Counted from the first letter of the stretch, positions 1 through 7,749 are shown. The stretch: DNA of 19,256 bases from an uncultured Lachnospiraceae bacterium (GCA_934437985.1 CAKSBI010000038.1:1-19256), one strand, 5' to 3'. Translations and numbers: made by a program. Notes: generated from the letters alone by a model not told the origin.

Positions 1-15
1 GGCATGTTAAAAAAA

Positions 16-1965
16 TTATTGAAGTGATAATTCTTCCCAGTACACAATTAATTCTTCAAGTTTTGCATCAAGCTCATCCTTTTCCCTTGTCAATTCCATA
101 AGCAGTCCTGCATTACTTGAGTTTTCGGGATTTGAAAACTGCTCATCGATTTCGGCAAGCCTGCTTTCAGCCGCTTCAATTTCCTTTTCTGTCTTGTTAA
201 GCTCAGTCTGGAGCTTTTTTGCCGCAGCCTTAAGCTCCTTTTGCTTAGCCCAGTCTGCCCTGGAGTTATTCTGCTTATTATCAGAAGCCTGTAAGGCACC
301 GGCATCATTACCGGTGACAGTGCCGGCTGTGGCGGAGGACCTGCTGTAGGCAGTCTCTGTAGCTTCTTTTTTCTCCAGGTAATAATCATAATTGCCAATA
401 TATTTGTTGATATGATTGCCGGTCAGGTGAATAATGCCGGTTGCGGTGCTGTTAATGAAATAACGGTCGTGTGATACATAAAGCACAGTGCCGGTATAAT
501 TCTTCAAAGCATTTTCAAGCAATTCCTTGGATACAATATCAAGGTGGTTGGTTGGCTCATCAAGTATAAGGAAGTTTGAATCCGAGAGCATGAGCTTAAG
601 CAGTGATACACGTCCTCGTTCGCCACCGCTAAGATCCCTGATCTGTTTAAATACATCATCTCCGGTGAATAAAAATGCCGCAAGGACATTTCTTATCTCT
701 GTTCCTGTCATATATGGATAATAATCCTGGATCTCTTCAAATATGGTATTATCTTCGGTAAGCAGCTGCTGTTCCTGGTCGTAATATCCAATGTGTACAT
801 TAGTTCCAAGTCTGATAAGGCCGCCGTCAGCAGCTTCAATCCTGTTAATAATCTTAAGGATTGTTGTTTTGCCTGTACCATTGTCGCCTATTATAGCAAT
901 CCGTTCACCCTTTTTAATGTCAAAGCTTATATTTGAAAACAGATGGTTACTTCCGAATGATTTTGAAAGATTCTCAACATGGAGAACATCATTACCGCTT
1001 TCCACGTTAGGCCTGAAGGATAACTTCATCTGGGCATTTATCTCAAAGGGCTTTTCTATACGCTCAAGCTTACCAAGCATTTTTTCGCGGCTTTCTGCAC
1101 GCTTGATGGACTTCTCACGGTTAAACTGCTTCAATTTTGCAATAACCTCTTCCTGATGCCTGATTTCCTGCTGCTGGTTCATATATGCCTTAAGCATATT
1201 TTCACGGAGCAGGGCCTTTTTAACTGCATAATCGGAATAGTTTCCGGAGAAAACAGTAGACTTTCCATTGTCAAGCTCAACAATCTTAGTTGCGATCATG
1301 TCAATAAAGTATCTGTCATGTGCAACGATAAGAACTGCACCCTTGTAGCTTCTAAGAAAGCCTTCAAGCCAGGATATTGAGTTCATGTCAAGATGGTTGG
1401 TCGGCTCGTCGAGTATGATAAGGTCAGGGGAGGACAGCAGTATCTTACCAAGGGCAACCCTTGTTTTCTGACCACCTGATAAGGTTGATATTTTCTGTCC
1501 AAATGCTTCGTCAGTGAATCCGAGTCCTTTGATAACACCTGTAATCTCACTTTCACATGCATATCCGCCCTGTGCCTCAAAGCTTGTCATAAGTGTATTG
1601 TATTCGGCAAGCAGGCGTTCAAGCTCTTCACCTGACCTGGCCTTCATCTCATTTTCAATGTTACGGATTTTTGCCTCAAGCTCAAATATATGCTGTTTTG
1701 CCAGTCTCATTTCTTCGTATATCGTGCGTTCTGACTCTATATTCTGCTGCTGCTTTAAATATCCGATTGATTTATCCTTTGATATGATCACATCTCCGGA
1801 ATCAGGTTTTTCCTCACCCATAATAATCTTAAGCAGGGTAGTTTTCCCTACTCCGTTAATACCGACAATGGCGCATTTTTCATTATCATTTATATGAAAT
1901 GATACATCAGAAAGTACTTTGTTGTCACCGAATGACATATTAATATGACTGCATGATAAAATCAT
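16..1965 (-). CDS. ABC-F family ATPase (YdiF-like ribosome-associated ABC protein)
   Basis: A 649-residue soluble protein with two tandem ABC ATPase domains and no membrane segment, which is the ABC-F layout. Domain 1 has Walker A GINGVGKT at 35-42, signature LSGGQ at 162-166 and Walker B running into DEPTNHLD at 186-193. A charged linker spans about 240-325. Domain 2 has Walker A GDNGTGKT at 360-367, signature LSGGE at 445-449 and DEPTNHLD at 469-476. About 570-649 is a Lys/Glu-rich coiled coil. Known members act on the ribosome E site in translation or antibiotic protection. Start: GAGG eight bases before the ATG. It is divergent from rex; in Bacillus subtilis the ABC-F gene ydiF also lies beside rex, which favours a housekeeping YdiF-type role over a resistance protein. 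The short leader shows no attenuator. Substrate antibiotics, if any, cannot be inferred. Confidence 0.93.
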   Translation of the reverse strand: MILSCSHINMSFGDNKVLSDVSFHINDNEKCAIVGINGVGKTTLLKIIMGEEKPDSGDVIISKDKSIGYLKQQQNIESERTIYEEMRLAKQHIFELEAKIRNIENEMKARSGEELERLLAEYNTLMTSFEAQGGYACESEITGVIKGLGFTDEAFGQKISTLSGGQKTRVALGKILLSSPDLIILDEPTNHLDMNSISWLEGFLRSYKGAVLIVAHDRYFIDMIATKIVELDNGKSTVFSGNYSDYAVKKALLRENMLKAYMNQQQEIRHQEEVIAKLKQFNREKSIKRAESREKMLGKLERIEKPFEINAQMKLSFRPNVESGNDVLHVENLSKSFGSNHLFSNISFDIKKGERIAIIGDNGTGKTTILKIINRIEAADGGLIRLGTNVHIGYYDQEQQLLTEDNTIFEEIQDYYPYMTGTEIRNVLAAFLFTGDDVFKQIRDLSGGERGRVSLLKLMLSDSNFLILDEPTNHLDIVSKELLENALKNYTGTVLYVSHDRYFINSTATGIIHLTGNHINKYIGNYDYYLEKKEATETAYSRSSATAGTVTGNDAGALQASDNKQNNSRADWAKQKELKAAAKKLQTELNKTEKEIEAAESRLAEIDEQFSNPENSSNAGLLMELTREKDELDAKLEELIVYWEELSLQ

Positions 1966-1998
1966 TATTATAACCTCTTAATCTATGTATTTGTCAGA

Positions 1999-2027
1999 TT
2001 GACATAATCTTAACAATTGACTATAAT
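1999..2027 (+). promoter_or_regulatory. Sigma-A type promoter for the rex operon
   Basis: TTGACA at 1999-2004, a 17-base spacer and TATAAT at 2022-2027 match the housekeeping consensus at all twelve positions. Transcription would begin near 2034, giving a leader of about 48 bases before the rex start. A short inverted repeat, TGTCA-GAT-TGACA at 1992-2004, overlaps the -35 box and could be an operator half-pair. I see no full match to the usual Firmicute Rex site (TTGTTAA-N4-TTAACAA); only a lone TTAACAA half occurs, at 2010-2016 in the spacer. Confidence 0.85.
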
Positions 2028-2049
2028 TTATAATAACATATGAATGAAT

Positions 2050-2067
2050 ACATGGCAAATGCCATGT
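2050..2067. repeat. 18-bp palindrome in the rex leader
   Basis: ACATGGCA-AA-TGCCATGT has perfect 8-base arms separated by AA. It lies between the predicted transcription start (about 2034) and the rex ribosome binding site (2070-2076). As DNA it resembles a dimeric repressor operator. As RNA it would fold into a seven-pair stem with an AAAU loop ending two bases before the Shine-Dalgarno sequence. It does not match the known Rex consensus. Function is inferred from position only. Confidence 0.6.
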
Positions 2068-2081
2068 GCAGGAGGTCTGTT

Positions 2082-2711
2082 ATGACTCAGAAGGGAATAT
2101 CAAGAGCTGTTATCAAAAGATTGCCGAGGTATTACAGATATCTGGGTGAACTTATAGAAAGTGGTATTGTAAGGATTTCTTCAATGGAATTAAGCCAGAA
2201 GATGCATGTAACTGCTTCACAGATACGCCAGGATTTTAATAATTTTGGTGGATTTGGACAGCAGGGATACGGATACAATGTTGAGTACTTATATAAAGAG
2301 ATAGGTATGATCCTCGGATTAGAGAAAACCCATAATGTTATAATTATCGGTGCCGGTAATGTTGGAAGGGCAATTGCTAATTATCCTGATTTTGGTAAAA
2401 GGGGATTCCTGTTTACTGCGGTATTTGACAGTAATCCGGATGTTGTCGGTACAAGGGTCGGGGCGTGTGAGGTAATGTCGGTTGACAGAATGGAAGAGTA
2501 CGTTAAGAACAACGATGTTGAGATAGCCGCCCTTACACTTCCAAAGACCAGTGCCCCGGCGGTTGCAGCAAGGCTTGTTAATATGGGAGTTAAGGCAATA
2601 TGGAATTTTGCCCCGACAGACCTTAACCTTCCTGATGATATTATTGTTGAAAATGTTCATCTGGCAGAGAGCCTTATGAGACTTTCATACAGGATCAAGG
2701 AGAAAAGCTGA
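2082..2711 (+). CDS. rex: Redox-sensing transcriptional repressor Rex
   Basis: A 209-residue protein with the full Rex layout. An N-terminal winged helix (about 10-65) contains the conserved TASQIRQDFNNFGGFGQQGYGY segment, and a Rossmann domain carries GAGNVGRA at 90-97 for NAD(H) binding. Rex dimers bind operators when NADH/NAD+ is low and leave them when NADH rises, controlling fermentation and respiration genes. The start is placed at the ATG at 2082 because AGGAGGT lies six bases before it and the homologous region begins there. An in-frame ATG at 2040 would sit only about six bases from the predicted transcription start and has no ribosome binding site. First gene of a likely operon. Confidence 0.96.
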   Translation: MTQKGISRAVIKRLPRYYRYLGELIESGIVRISSMELSQKMHVTASQIRQDFNNFGGFGQQGYGYNVEYLYKEIGMILGLEKTHNVIIIGAGNVGRAIANYPDFGKRGFLFTAVFDSNPDVVGTRVGACEVMSVDRMEEYVKNNDVEIAALTLPKTSAPAVAARLVNMGVKAIWNFAPTDLNLPDDIIVENVHLAESLMRLSYRIKEKS

Positions 2712-2748
2712 CAGATGTATTGTGTTACATATACAAAGGAGTGTCTAT

Positions 2749-3387
2749 ATGGGGATTATAAAAAAAACAGGTAAAGCAGGAGCCGATATTGACAGAGATG
2801 CCCTGTGGAATATGATAAAAGACAGCAAGATTCCTGTACTTACACTTGATGCAAGATGGAATACTTTATTCCAGGAGGAATGTAAGAATCCTGAGATTAA
2901 GAAGCTTGTAAAAAGACTTAATGAGCTTCTTAAGGAACAGGGTGGGGCTGTTAATAATATCAAGGATATGAAAGTGCTTAAGAAGAAGCTTATGCATAAT
3001 ATTGTTGATAATATGGAATCATCAGGTAATGTCAGTGATGATAAGATGCGTGATAAGAAGCAGACTGCCAACCAGAAGCTGATCGTTGATATCAATACCA
3101 GGCTTTCTGACACTGAGGACAGGCTGATGGAGCTTCCTTATGAGATTATGAGAGTTAATAAGGAGCTGCTTCTTGAAAGTATGATTTTGTGCTATAAGAG
3201 GATTAATGAGCAGACCAGGACTTCAAAAGATATAGAGGAATGGATTAACCGGATTACAGCTGAGCTTGAAGAAAAAAGAAAACAAAAGGAAAATATTGAC
3301 AGACAGGTTAACCAGATATACAGTTTTATGCACGATATGCTTGGAGGAAAAGTATTAGAGGTATTTGACAGGTCACTAGGAAGCTGA
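2749..3387 (+). CDS. Uncharacterised coiled-coil protein
   Basis: I do not recognise this 212-residue protein. It is highly charged (Lys, Glu, Asp, Arg) and mostly helical, with heptad-like stretches at about 47-64 and 105-195. There is no signal peptide, no membrane segment and no metal-binding or catalytic motif I can name, so it is probably cytoplasmic. It has one Cys at 45 and another at 148. The start is the ATG at 2749, preceded by AAAGGAG; a GTG further upstream at 2722 has no ribosome binding site. It begins 37 bases after rex and is followed 63 bases later by nnr, so it is likely co-transcribed with both. A structural or adaptor role is possible, but nothing in the sequence fixes it. 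Confidence 0.85.
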   Translation: MGIIKKTGKAGADIDRDALWNMIKDSKIPVLTLDARWNTLFQEECKNPEIKKLVKRLNELLKEQGGAVNNIKDMKVLKKKLMHNIVDNMESSGNVSDDKMRDKKQTANQKLIVDINTRLSDTEDRLMELPYEIMRVNKELLLESMILCYKRINEQTRTSKDIEEWINRITAELEEKRKQKENIDRQVNQIYSFMHDMLGGKVLEVFDRSLGS

Positions 3388-3450
3388 ATACCCGGCGGAA
3401 GCAGCAAGGGCGTGGCTTAGGATTAATAACAATATAAGGTGGGGATAATT

Positions 3451-4962
3451 ATGCATTATCTTGCTGATGCATATATCGCTAAAGCAATAGATGAATATTC
3501 AATCAATAACATCGGTATACCGTCTGTTGTCCTGATGGAAAGAGCCGCACAGCGTGTTGCTGATGTTATTATTAATGATTGCGGTAAAAAAAGGCTGCTT
3601 GCAGTATGTGGCAAGGGGAATAATGGCGGTGATGCCATTGCTGTTGCAAGGATTCTTAGTGACAGGGGTTATGAATGTACTATATTTATTACTCCTGATT
3701 ATGATAAGCTGAGTGTGGAGGCACGTATACAGATTAATATAGCAGAGAATATTGGAATTAACATTATCCACTGTATCGGGGATGTTGATACTGATGATTA
3801 TGATATAATAGTTGACGGGCTGTTTGGTGTCGGCTTATCAAAATGTGTAAGTGGAGTTTATGGCAGTCTTATTGATATTATAAATGATTCTGACTGTAAA
3901 ATATATTCTATAGATGTTCCATCAGGGGTCAATTGTTCTGATGGCAGGATAATGGGGGCTGCCGTCCGTGCAGATGTTACTGTTACGTTTGGATATAACA
4001 AGACCGGTCTTATGTTATATCCGGGGCGTGGGTCTGCCGGTGAAGTAATCGTAGCAGAAGATGTATTTCCGCAGAAAGCGTATAATAACATAAAGACATC
4101 TGTGTCATATTATGACACAGGGGATATCAGGCTTATCCCGGACAGAAAGGCGGTATCAAATAAAGGTACTTACGGACATGTCCTTGTTATAGCCGGCTCA
4201 GAGGATATGTGCGGTGCTGCTTATCTGTCAGCAAAAGCCGCATACCGCTCAGGCTGCGGCCTTGTAAGGGTTATTACCCATGACAGTAACAGGAATGTTA
4301 TCAGTGGAAGATTACCGGAGGCAATACTGTCGACCTACAGAACATCTGAAGATATAACGGATGATTTTATTATAAGTAATATAAAATGGGCTGATGCAGT
4401 CGTGGCAGGACCGGGACTGGGCGTATCAGATACAGCCGTATTAATTGTGTCAAAGGTATTACGATATAATAACAGGCCTGTAGTAATCGATGCTGACGCA
4501 ATTAATATTATAGCCGGTCATTTGTATGATCACAGTTATAATAACGACTGGAAAAAATATGCAATATTAACACCGCATCCTGCAGAAATGTCAAGGCTTA
4601 TCGATAATAAGTATTCTGCCGGTGAGATACATGATAATATATTATCTGTAACAAAAGAGTTTGAATATGATAACTCCGTTCTTGTATTAAAGGATGCAGT
4701 CACATTAACAGGCGATGGTGAAAGAACTGTTGTTAATAATTCCGGTAATAATGGAATGGCTACTGCCGGAAGCGGTGACGTCCTTACAGGGATTATTGCT
4801 GCATTTCTTGCAGAAGGCCTTGACAGGTTTACGGCAGCTTCACTTGGTGTATATGTACATGGCCTTGCAGGGGATATGGCAGCGGAGCATAATAACAGAT
4901 ATTCACTTATGGCTGAGGATATCATTGAGAACTTAAATACAGTATTAAAGGAAAAGAGGTAA
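3451..4962 (+). CDS. nnr: Bifunctional NAD(P)HX epimerase / ADP-dependent NAD(P)HX dehydratase
   Basis: A 503-residue fusion that repairs hydrated NADH and NADPH. The N-terminal YjeF/NnrE epimerase half (about 1-215) contains CGKGNNGGDA at 53-62 and the DVPSGVN loop, and interconverts the R and S hydrates. The C-terminal NnrD half (about 225-503) has GHVLVIAGS, the DADAIN strand, TPHPAEM and NGMATAGSGDVLTG; the Asp of GSGD (near 443) is the expected catalytic base of this ribokinase-fold dehydratase. The usual bacterial length is about 500. Start: the ATG at 3451 after AAGGTGGGG; an in-frame GTG at 3439 lies inside that ribosome binding site. It lies between the coiled-coil gene and alr. nnr-alr neighbourhood is common in Firmicutes, usually with acpS, which is absent here. 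Confidence 0.95.
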   Translation: MHYLADAYIAKAIDEYSINNIGIPSVVLMERAAQRVADVIINDCGKKRLLAVCGKGNNGGDAIAVARILSDRGYECTIFITPDYDKLSVEARIQINIAENIGINIIHCIGDVDTDDYDIIVDGLFGVGLSKCVSGVYGSLIDIINDSDCKIYSIDVPSGVNCSDGRIMGAAVRADVTVTFGYNKTGLMLYPGRGSAGEVIVAEDVFPQKAYNNIKTSVSYYDTGDIRLIPDRKAVSNKGTYGHVLVIAGSEDMCGAAYLSAKAAYRSGCGLVRVITHDSNRNVISGRLPEAILSTYRTSEDITDDFIISNIKWADAVVAGPGLGVSDTAVLIVSKVLRYNNRPVVIDADAINIIAGHLYDHSYNNDWKKYAILTPHPAEMSRLIDNKYSAGEIHDNILSVTKEFEYDNSVLVLKDAVTLTGDGERTVVNNSGNNGMATAGSGDVLTGIIAAFLAEGLDRFTAASLGVYVHGLAGDMAAEHNNRYSLMAEDIIENLNTVLKEKR

Positions 4963-4971
4963 CATTATATA

Positions 4972-6111
4972 ATGACAGGATATGAGAGGGCAAGGGCAGA
5001 GATTAACCTTGCCAATATTCGTGATAACTTAATCAATCTGAAGAAGCTTGCAGCTCCGGAAGCAAAAGCCCTTGCTGTTATAAAGGCTGATGGTTATGGC
5101 CATGGTGCTAATGAGATAGCTGATTATATTGACGATATTACAGATGCATATGCAGTTGCAATGATAGATGAAGCTATGGGCCTTAGAGAGCATGGTGTAA
5201 CCAAAACTATGCTGATACTTGGATATACCCCGGATGAGTACCTTCATTATGTTGTTGACAATAACATTTCGCAGACAGTATATGACTATGAAACAGCTGT
5301 AAAGCTTTCCGAAATTGCGGTAAGCCACAATACAACAGCATTAATTCATATAAAGCTTGACACCGGAATGGGAAGGCTGGGTTTTCAGTGTGACAGAACA
5401 GGCATAGAGGATATAGTCAGGATAGCAGAACTGGATAATATAAGACTTGAGGGATGCTTTACCCATTTTTCAAAGGCAGATGAGACAGACCTTGATTATA
5501 CAAGGAAACAATTTGACCGTTATATGGCCATGGTTAATGAGCTTGAAGGGCTTGGTATAAAATTTGACATCAGGCATGTATGTAACAGTGCGGCTGCCAT
5601 GCAGTTTCCTGAAGCCTCACTTGATATGGTACGCTATGGCATTGCTTTATATGGCTTATATCCTTCGGATGAAGTTGATAAGTCAGTTGTACAGCTGAAA
5701 CCTGCAATGTCAATAAAGTCAGCAGTCAGTCATGTTAAGGAGCTTGAACCTGGCAGGCTTATAAGCTATGGTGGTACATACGAGACTACTAAAAGGACTG
5801 TAGTGGCAACTATTCCGTTTGGTTATGCCGATGGATATCCAAGGGCTCGTTCTAATACCGGAAAAGTAATCATTAAGGGCCATTATGCCCCGATAATCGG
5901 ACGTGTGTGTATGGATCAGTTCATGGTAGACGTTACAGACATTCCTGATGTAAAAAAGACGACACCGGTTACTATAATGGGCAGTGACGGAGGACTGAAC
6001 ATAAGTGCAGAAGAGATCGCTGCTGATGCATGTTCATTTAATTATGAGCTTGTATGCGGAATAAATAAACGGGTTCCGCGTAAGTATATTGTGGGGAAGC
6101 CTGATATGTAA
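4972..6111 (+). CDS. alr: Alanine racemase
   Basis: A 379-residue PLP enzyme converting L-Ala to D-Ala for peptidoglycan. The PLP lysine is K38 in VIKADGYGHG, and the second catalytic base is Y266 in ISYGGTY, close to Y265 of the Geobacillus enzyme. The barrel segments HIKLDTGMGRLG (126-137) and the GRVCMDQFMVD substrate-entry loop (310-320) are intact. The start is nine bases after the nnr stop and its AAGAGGT ribosome binding site overlaps the end of nnr, so the two are probably translationally coupled. Length is normal. The order alr then mazF matches the Bacillus alr-ndoAI-ndoA locus, except that no antitoxin gene lies between. Confidence 0.97.
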   Translation: MTGYERARAEINLANIRDNLINLKKLAAPEAKALAVIKADGYGHGANEIADYIDDITDAYAVAMIDEAMGLREHGVTKTMLILGYTPDEYLHYVVDNNISQTVYDYETAVKLSEIAVSHNTTALIHIKLDTGMGRLGFQCDRTGIEDIVRIAELDNIRLEGCFTHFSKADETDLDYTRKQFDRYMAMVNELEGLGIKFDIRHVCNSAAAMQFPEASLDMVRYGIALYGLYPSDEVDKSVVQLKPAMSIKSAVSHVKELEPGRLISYGGTYETTKRTVVATIPFGYADGYPRARSNTGKVIIKGHYAPIIGRVCMDQFMVDVTDIPDVKKTTPVTIMGSDGGLNISAEEIAADACSFNYELVCGINKRVPRKYIVGKPDM

Positions 6112-6167
6112 CTAATAATTAACCGCTGAATAATATGTAATATAACATGAATAACTTTTTTTCTAAG

Positions 6168-6191
6168 GGAAATAATGTTAATAATATTTCC
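6168..6191. repeat. Inverted repeat immediately upstream of the mazF ribosome binding site
   Basis: GGAAATA (6168-6174) and TATTTCC (6185-6191) are perfect 7-base arms with a 10-base spacer. The right arm ends four bases before the AAGGAG (6196-6201) that serves the toxin gene. As mRNA this could form a weak hairpin beside the ribosome binding site; as DNA it could be an operator. Regulatory role is inferred from position. Confidence 0.4.
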
Positions 6192-6210
6192 GGAAAAGGA
6201 GTGGCTTATA

Positions 6211-6558
6211 TTGAATATTAGAAGAGGTGACATATATTACGCAGATCTCCGCCCTGTTATCGGTTCAGAGCAGGGCGGTGTCAGGCCTGTACTTATCATA
6301 CAGAATGACATGGGCAACAAATATAGTCCGACAGTCATAGTTGCAGCAATTACATCAAAACTGAATAAAGCAAAGCTTCCGACACATGTTGAACTTGCAT
6401 CTGACCGTTATGGGATTGTAAAAGACTCAGTAATATTATTGGAACAGGTGAGAACAATAGATAAAAGCAGGCTTAAAGAGCGTGTATGCCATCTTGACAC
6501 AGAGGCGCTGCTTAAGATTAATAAAGCACTTTTAGTAAGCCTTGATCTTATTACATAA
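6211..6558 (+). CDS. mazF: MazF/NdoA-type mRNA interferase (type II toxin), no adjacent antitoxin
   Basis: A 115-residue MazF/PemK-like endoribonuclease, nearly the same length as Bacillus NdoA (116). It carries the family start [10 protein letters not shown] and [12 protein letters not shown]. With the chosen start, R25 and T48 fall at the positions of the catalytic Arg and Thr of Bacillus MazF. The C-terminal [18 protein letters not shown] is also intact, so it looks active. It cleaves single-stranded mRNA at short motifs; the motif of this one cannot be predicted. The start is the TTG at 6211, because homology begins there and AAGGAG lies nine bases upstream; the in-frame ATG at 6175 would add twelve unrelated residues. 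Only 99 bases separate it from alr and they hold no MazE-like gene. A strong terminator follows directly. Confidence 0.93.
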   Translation: MNIRRGDIYYADLRPVIGSEQGGVRPVLIIQNDMGNKYSPTVIVAAITSKLNKAKLPTHVELASDRYGIVKDSVILLEQVRTIDKSRLKERVCHLDTEALLKINKALLVSLDLIT

Positions 6559-6564
6559 GTGTAA

Positions 6565-6600
6565 AAAAAAACAAACCGATAGGGAATCGGTTTGTTTTTT
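6565..6600 (+). terminator. Intrinsic terminator at the end of the rex-nnr-alr-mazF unit
   Basis: A long stem pairs AAACAAACCGAT with ATCGGTTTGTTT around an AGGGA loop. The GC-rich CCGAT/ATCGG core is at 6576-6580 and 6586-6590. A run of T follows through 6600, and matching A on the left arm extends the stem and makes it potentially bidirectional. It starts only a few bases after the mazF stop. Confidence 0.92.
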
Positions 6601-6823
6601 CGGTAATCTAATTACCAAAGCGTATAATAGGGTGGGAGTAGAAAGTGTTTTTTAATTCACTATCCACGAATTATATTACTACTATTATGTGAATAAATTA
6701 TGAACATAAAAAAAATAAAAAATTAATTTATAAATATTATAATATAATTGAAACTTATAAAATTTCTAAAAACTGGACGTAAACTCACTATTACAAGTAC
6801 AGGCAGGGAAACGGAGATAAAGA
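6601..6823. other. AT-rich intergenic region before rlmH
   Basis: No convincing gene or structured RNA is visible in this gap, which is very rich in A and T between about 6700 and 6770. It contains a 6-base inverted repeat GGTAAT-CTA-ATTACC near 6602-6616 and several TATAAT-like hexamers (6623-6628, 6738-6743, 6743-6748). None of these has a good -35 box at 16-18 bases, so the rlmH promoter is probably here but cannot be placed. Confidence 0.4.
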
Positions 6824-7303
6824 ATGAAGATTTCAATACTATGTGTAGGTAAGATTAAGGAAAAATATTTTTCGGGTGCGGTTGATGAATATGTAAAAAG
6901 GCTGGGAAGATATTGTAAGCTGCAGATTCATGAAGTTGCGGATGAACAGACACCTGCTAATGCAAGCGCAGCTGCTGAGATTCAGATTAAAGATAAAGAG
7001 GGTGGACGGTTATCTAAGTACATAGCAGAAGACGCATACGTTATTGCGCTTGCGATTGACGGAAAGATGCCTGATTCGGTAGAATTATCCGATAAAATCA
7101 ATACGCTTGGAATCCGGGGCATCAGTCACATCCAGTTTATTATAGGTGGTTCACTTGGTCTTGCCGACCATATATTAAGGCGTGCAGATTATAAGCTCAG
7201 CTTTTCAAAGATGACTTTCCCGCACCAGCTTATGAGGGTAATATTACTTGAGCAGGTTTACCGGAGTTACAGGATTATCAATGGTGAACCGTATCATAAG
7301 TAG
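6824..7303 (+). CDS. rlmH: 23S rRNA (pseudouridine1915-N3)-methyltransferase RlmH
   Basis: A 159-residue SPOUT-class methyltransferase that modifies pseudouridine 1915 in helix 69 of 23S rRNA using S-adenosylmethionine. The start [16 protein letters not shown], the SAM-binding knot loop FIIGGSLGL, the [21 protein letters not shown] segment and the C-terminal [10 protein letters not shown] are all characteristic. Length matches the family norm. GGAG lies seven bases before the ATG. It stands alone after the AT-rich gap and before a 158-base spacer, so it is probably monocistronic. No terminator with a T-run is visible after it. Confidence 0.97.
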   Translation: MKISILCVGKIKEKYFSGAVDEYVKRLGRYCKLQIHEVADEQTPANASAAAEIQIKDKEGGRLSKYIAEDAYVIALAIDGKMPDSVELSDKINTLGIRGISHIQFIIGGSLGLADHILRRADYKLSFSKMTFPHQLMRVILLEQVYRSYRIINGEPYHK

Positions 7304-7385
7304 TTAGAAGCCGCGGGCTCCCGGAGGGGATTTGGGATTGGATTAAGATATCAATGTTGCAATACAGTCATTATGTATGATAAGA

Positions 7386-7416
7386 TTAACATGATTATAC
7401 ATAGATTATTATACAT
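7386..7416 (+). promoter_or_regulatory. Possible promoter with a direct repeat upstream of the DUF1292 gene
   Basis: TTAACA at 7386-7391 and TATACA at 7410-7415 are 18 bases apart, a fair housekeeping promoter. Over the -10 side lie two exact direct copies of ATTATACAT, at 7394-7402 and 7408-7416, separated by AGATT. A near-inverted copy (ATGTATGAT) lies slightly upstream, around 7374. The repeats may be protein-binding sites or chance in AT-rich DNA. Confidence 0.35.
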
Positions 7417-7461
7417 TGATTATAAAATCATGCCTATTAAAATGCAGATTGGAGAATTATT

Positions 7462-7737
7462 ATGTCAGATGAGATGAATGAAAACGAATTTACAACATTT
7501 ACAGTTACAACAAGGGATGGTTCTGAGGTTGAGATGGCAGTTGTTGATGAGTTTGAATACAAAAAAAGGTACTATGTAGCTGGTGCCTTGATTGTGGATG
7601 ATGTTGTAAAGGATGACGAGGTGTATATATACAGAATGAAGTATACAGAAGATGATTTTTCGGTAATCAAGATTGAAAATAAGATTGAATACCAGACTAT
7701 ATGTAGGGCATATATGGCAATGTGTGAAGATAATTAG
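7462..7737 (+). CDS. DUF1292 family protein
   Basis: A 91-residue acidic protein of the DUF1292 family, small proteins common in Firmicutes with unknown function. The core pattern is visible: FTVTTRDGSEVEMAVVDEFEYKKRYYVAGAL followed by a strand reading VYIYRMKYTEDDFSVIKIE. It appears all-beta, with no signal peptide or membrane segment. GGAG precedes the ATG by nine bases. The next gene starts 12 bases after the stop, with a ribosome binding site that overlaps this stop codon, so the two are probably coupled. In many Firmicutes DUF1292 genes sit near ruvX; that context is absent here. Confidence 0.85.
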   Translation: MSDEMNENEFTTFTVTTRDGSEVEMAVVDEFEYKKRYYVAGALIVDDVVKDDEVYIYRMKYTEDDFSVIKIENKIEYQTICRAYMAMCEDN

Positions 7738-7749
7738 GTGGTGAAGCGT

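Noticed and set aside
9..31. Possible weak terminator at the end of the ABC-F gene
   Set aside because: On the minus strand ATTAT/ATAAT is followed by seven T, but the stem is five A/T pairs and overlaps the stop codon. The window ends too soon to judge.
2040..2081. Upstream ATG that would lengthen Rex by 14 residues
   Set aside because: It lies about six bases from the predicted transcription start, has no ribosome binding site and adds residues outside the Rex family core. The ATG at 2082 has AGGAGGT at good spacing.
2319..2660. Minus-strand open frame of 113 codons inside rex
   Set aside because: It is antisense to a well-conserved gene, has no ribosome binding site and no recognisable domain.
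6175..6210. Upstream ATG for mazF
   Set aside because: The twelve added residues do not match the MazF N-terminus, and the AAGGGA before it is only four bases away. The TTG at 6211 gives the family start and aligns R25 and T48.
6657..6791. Repeated TCACTAT 7-mers (6657-6663 and 6785-6791) in the gap before rlmH
   Set aside because: Two copies of a 7-mer in AT-rich DNA are expected by chance and no further copies or structure support them.
7304..7340. GC-rich stretch after rlmH considered as a terminator
   Set aside because: The CCGCGGGCTCCCGGAGGGG region folds only with a one-base loop or poor pairing, and no T-run follows.
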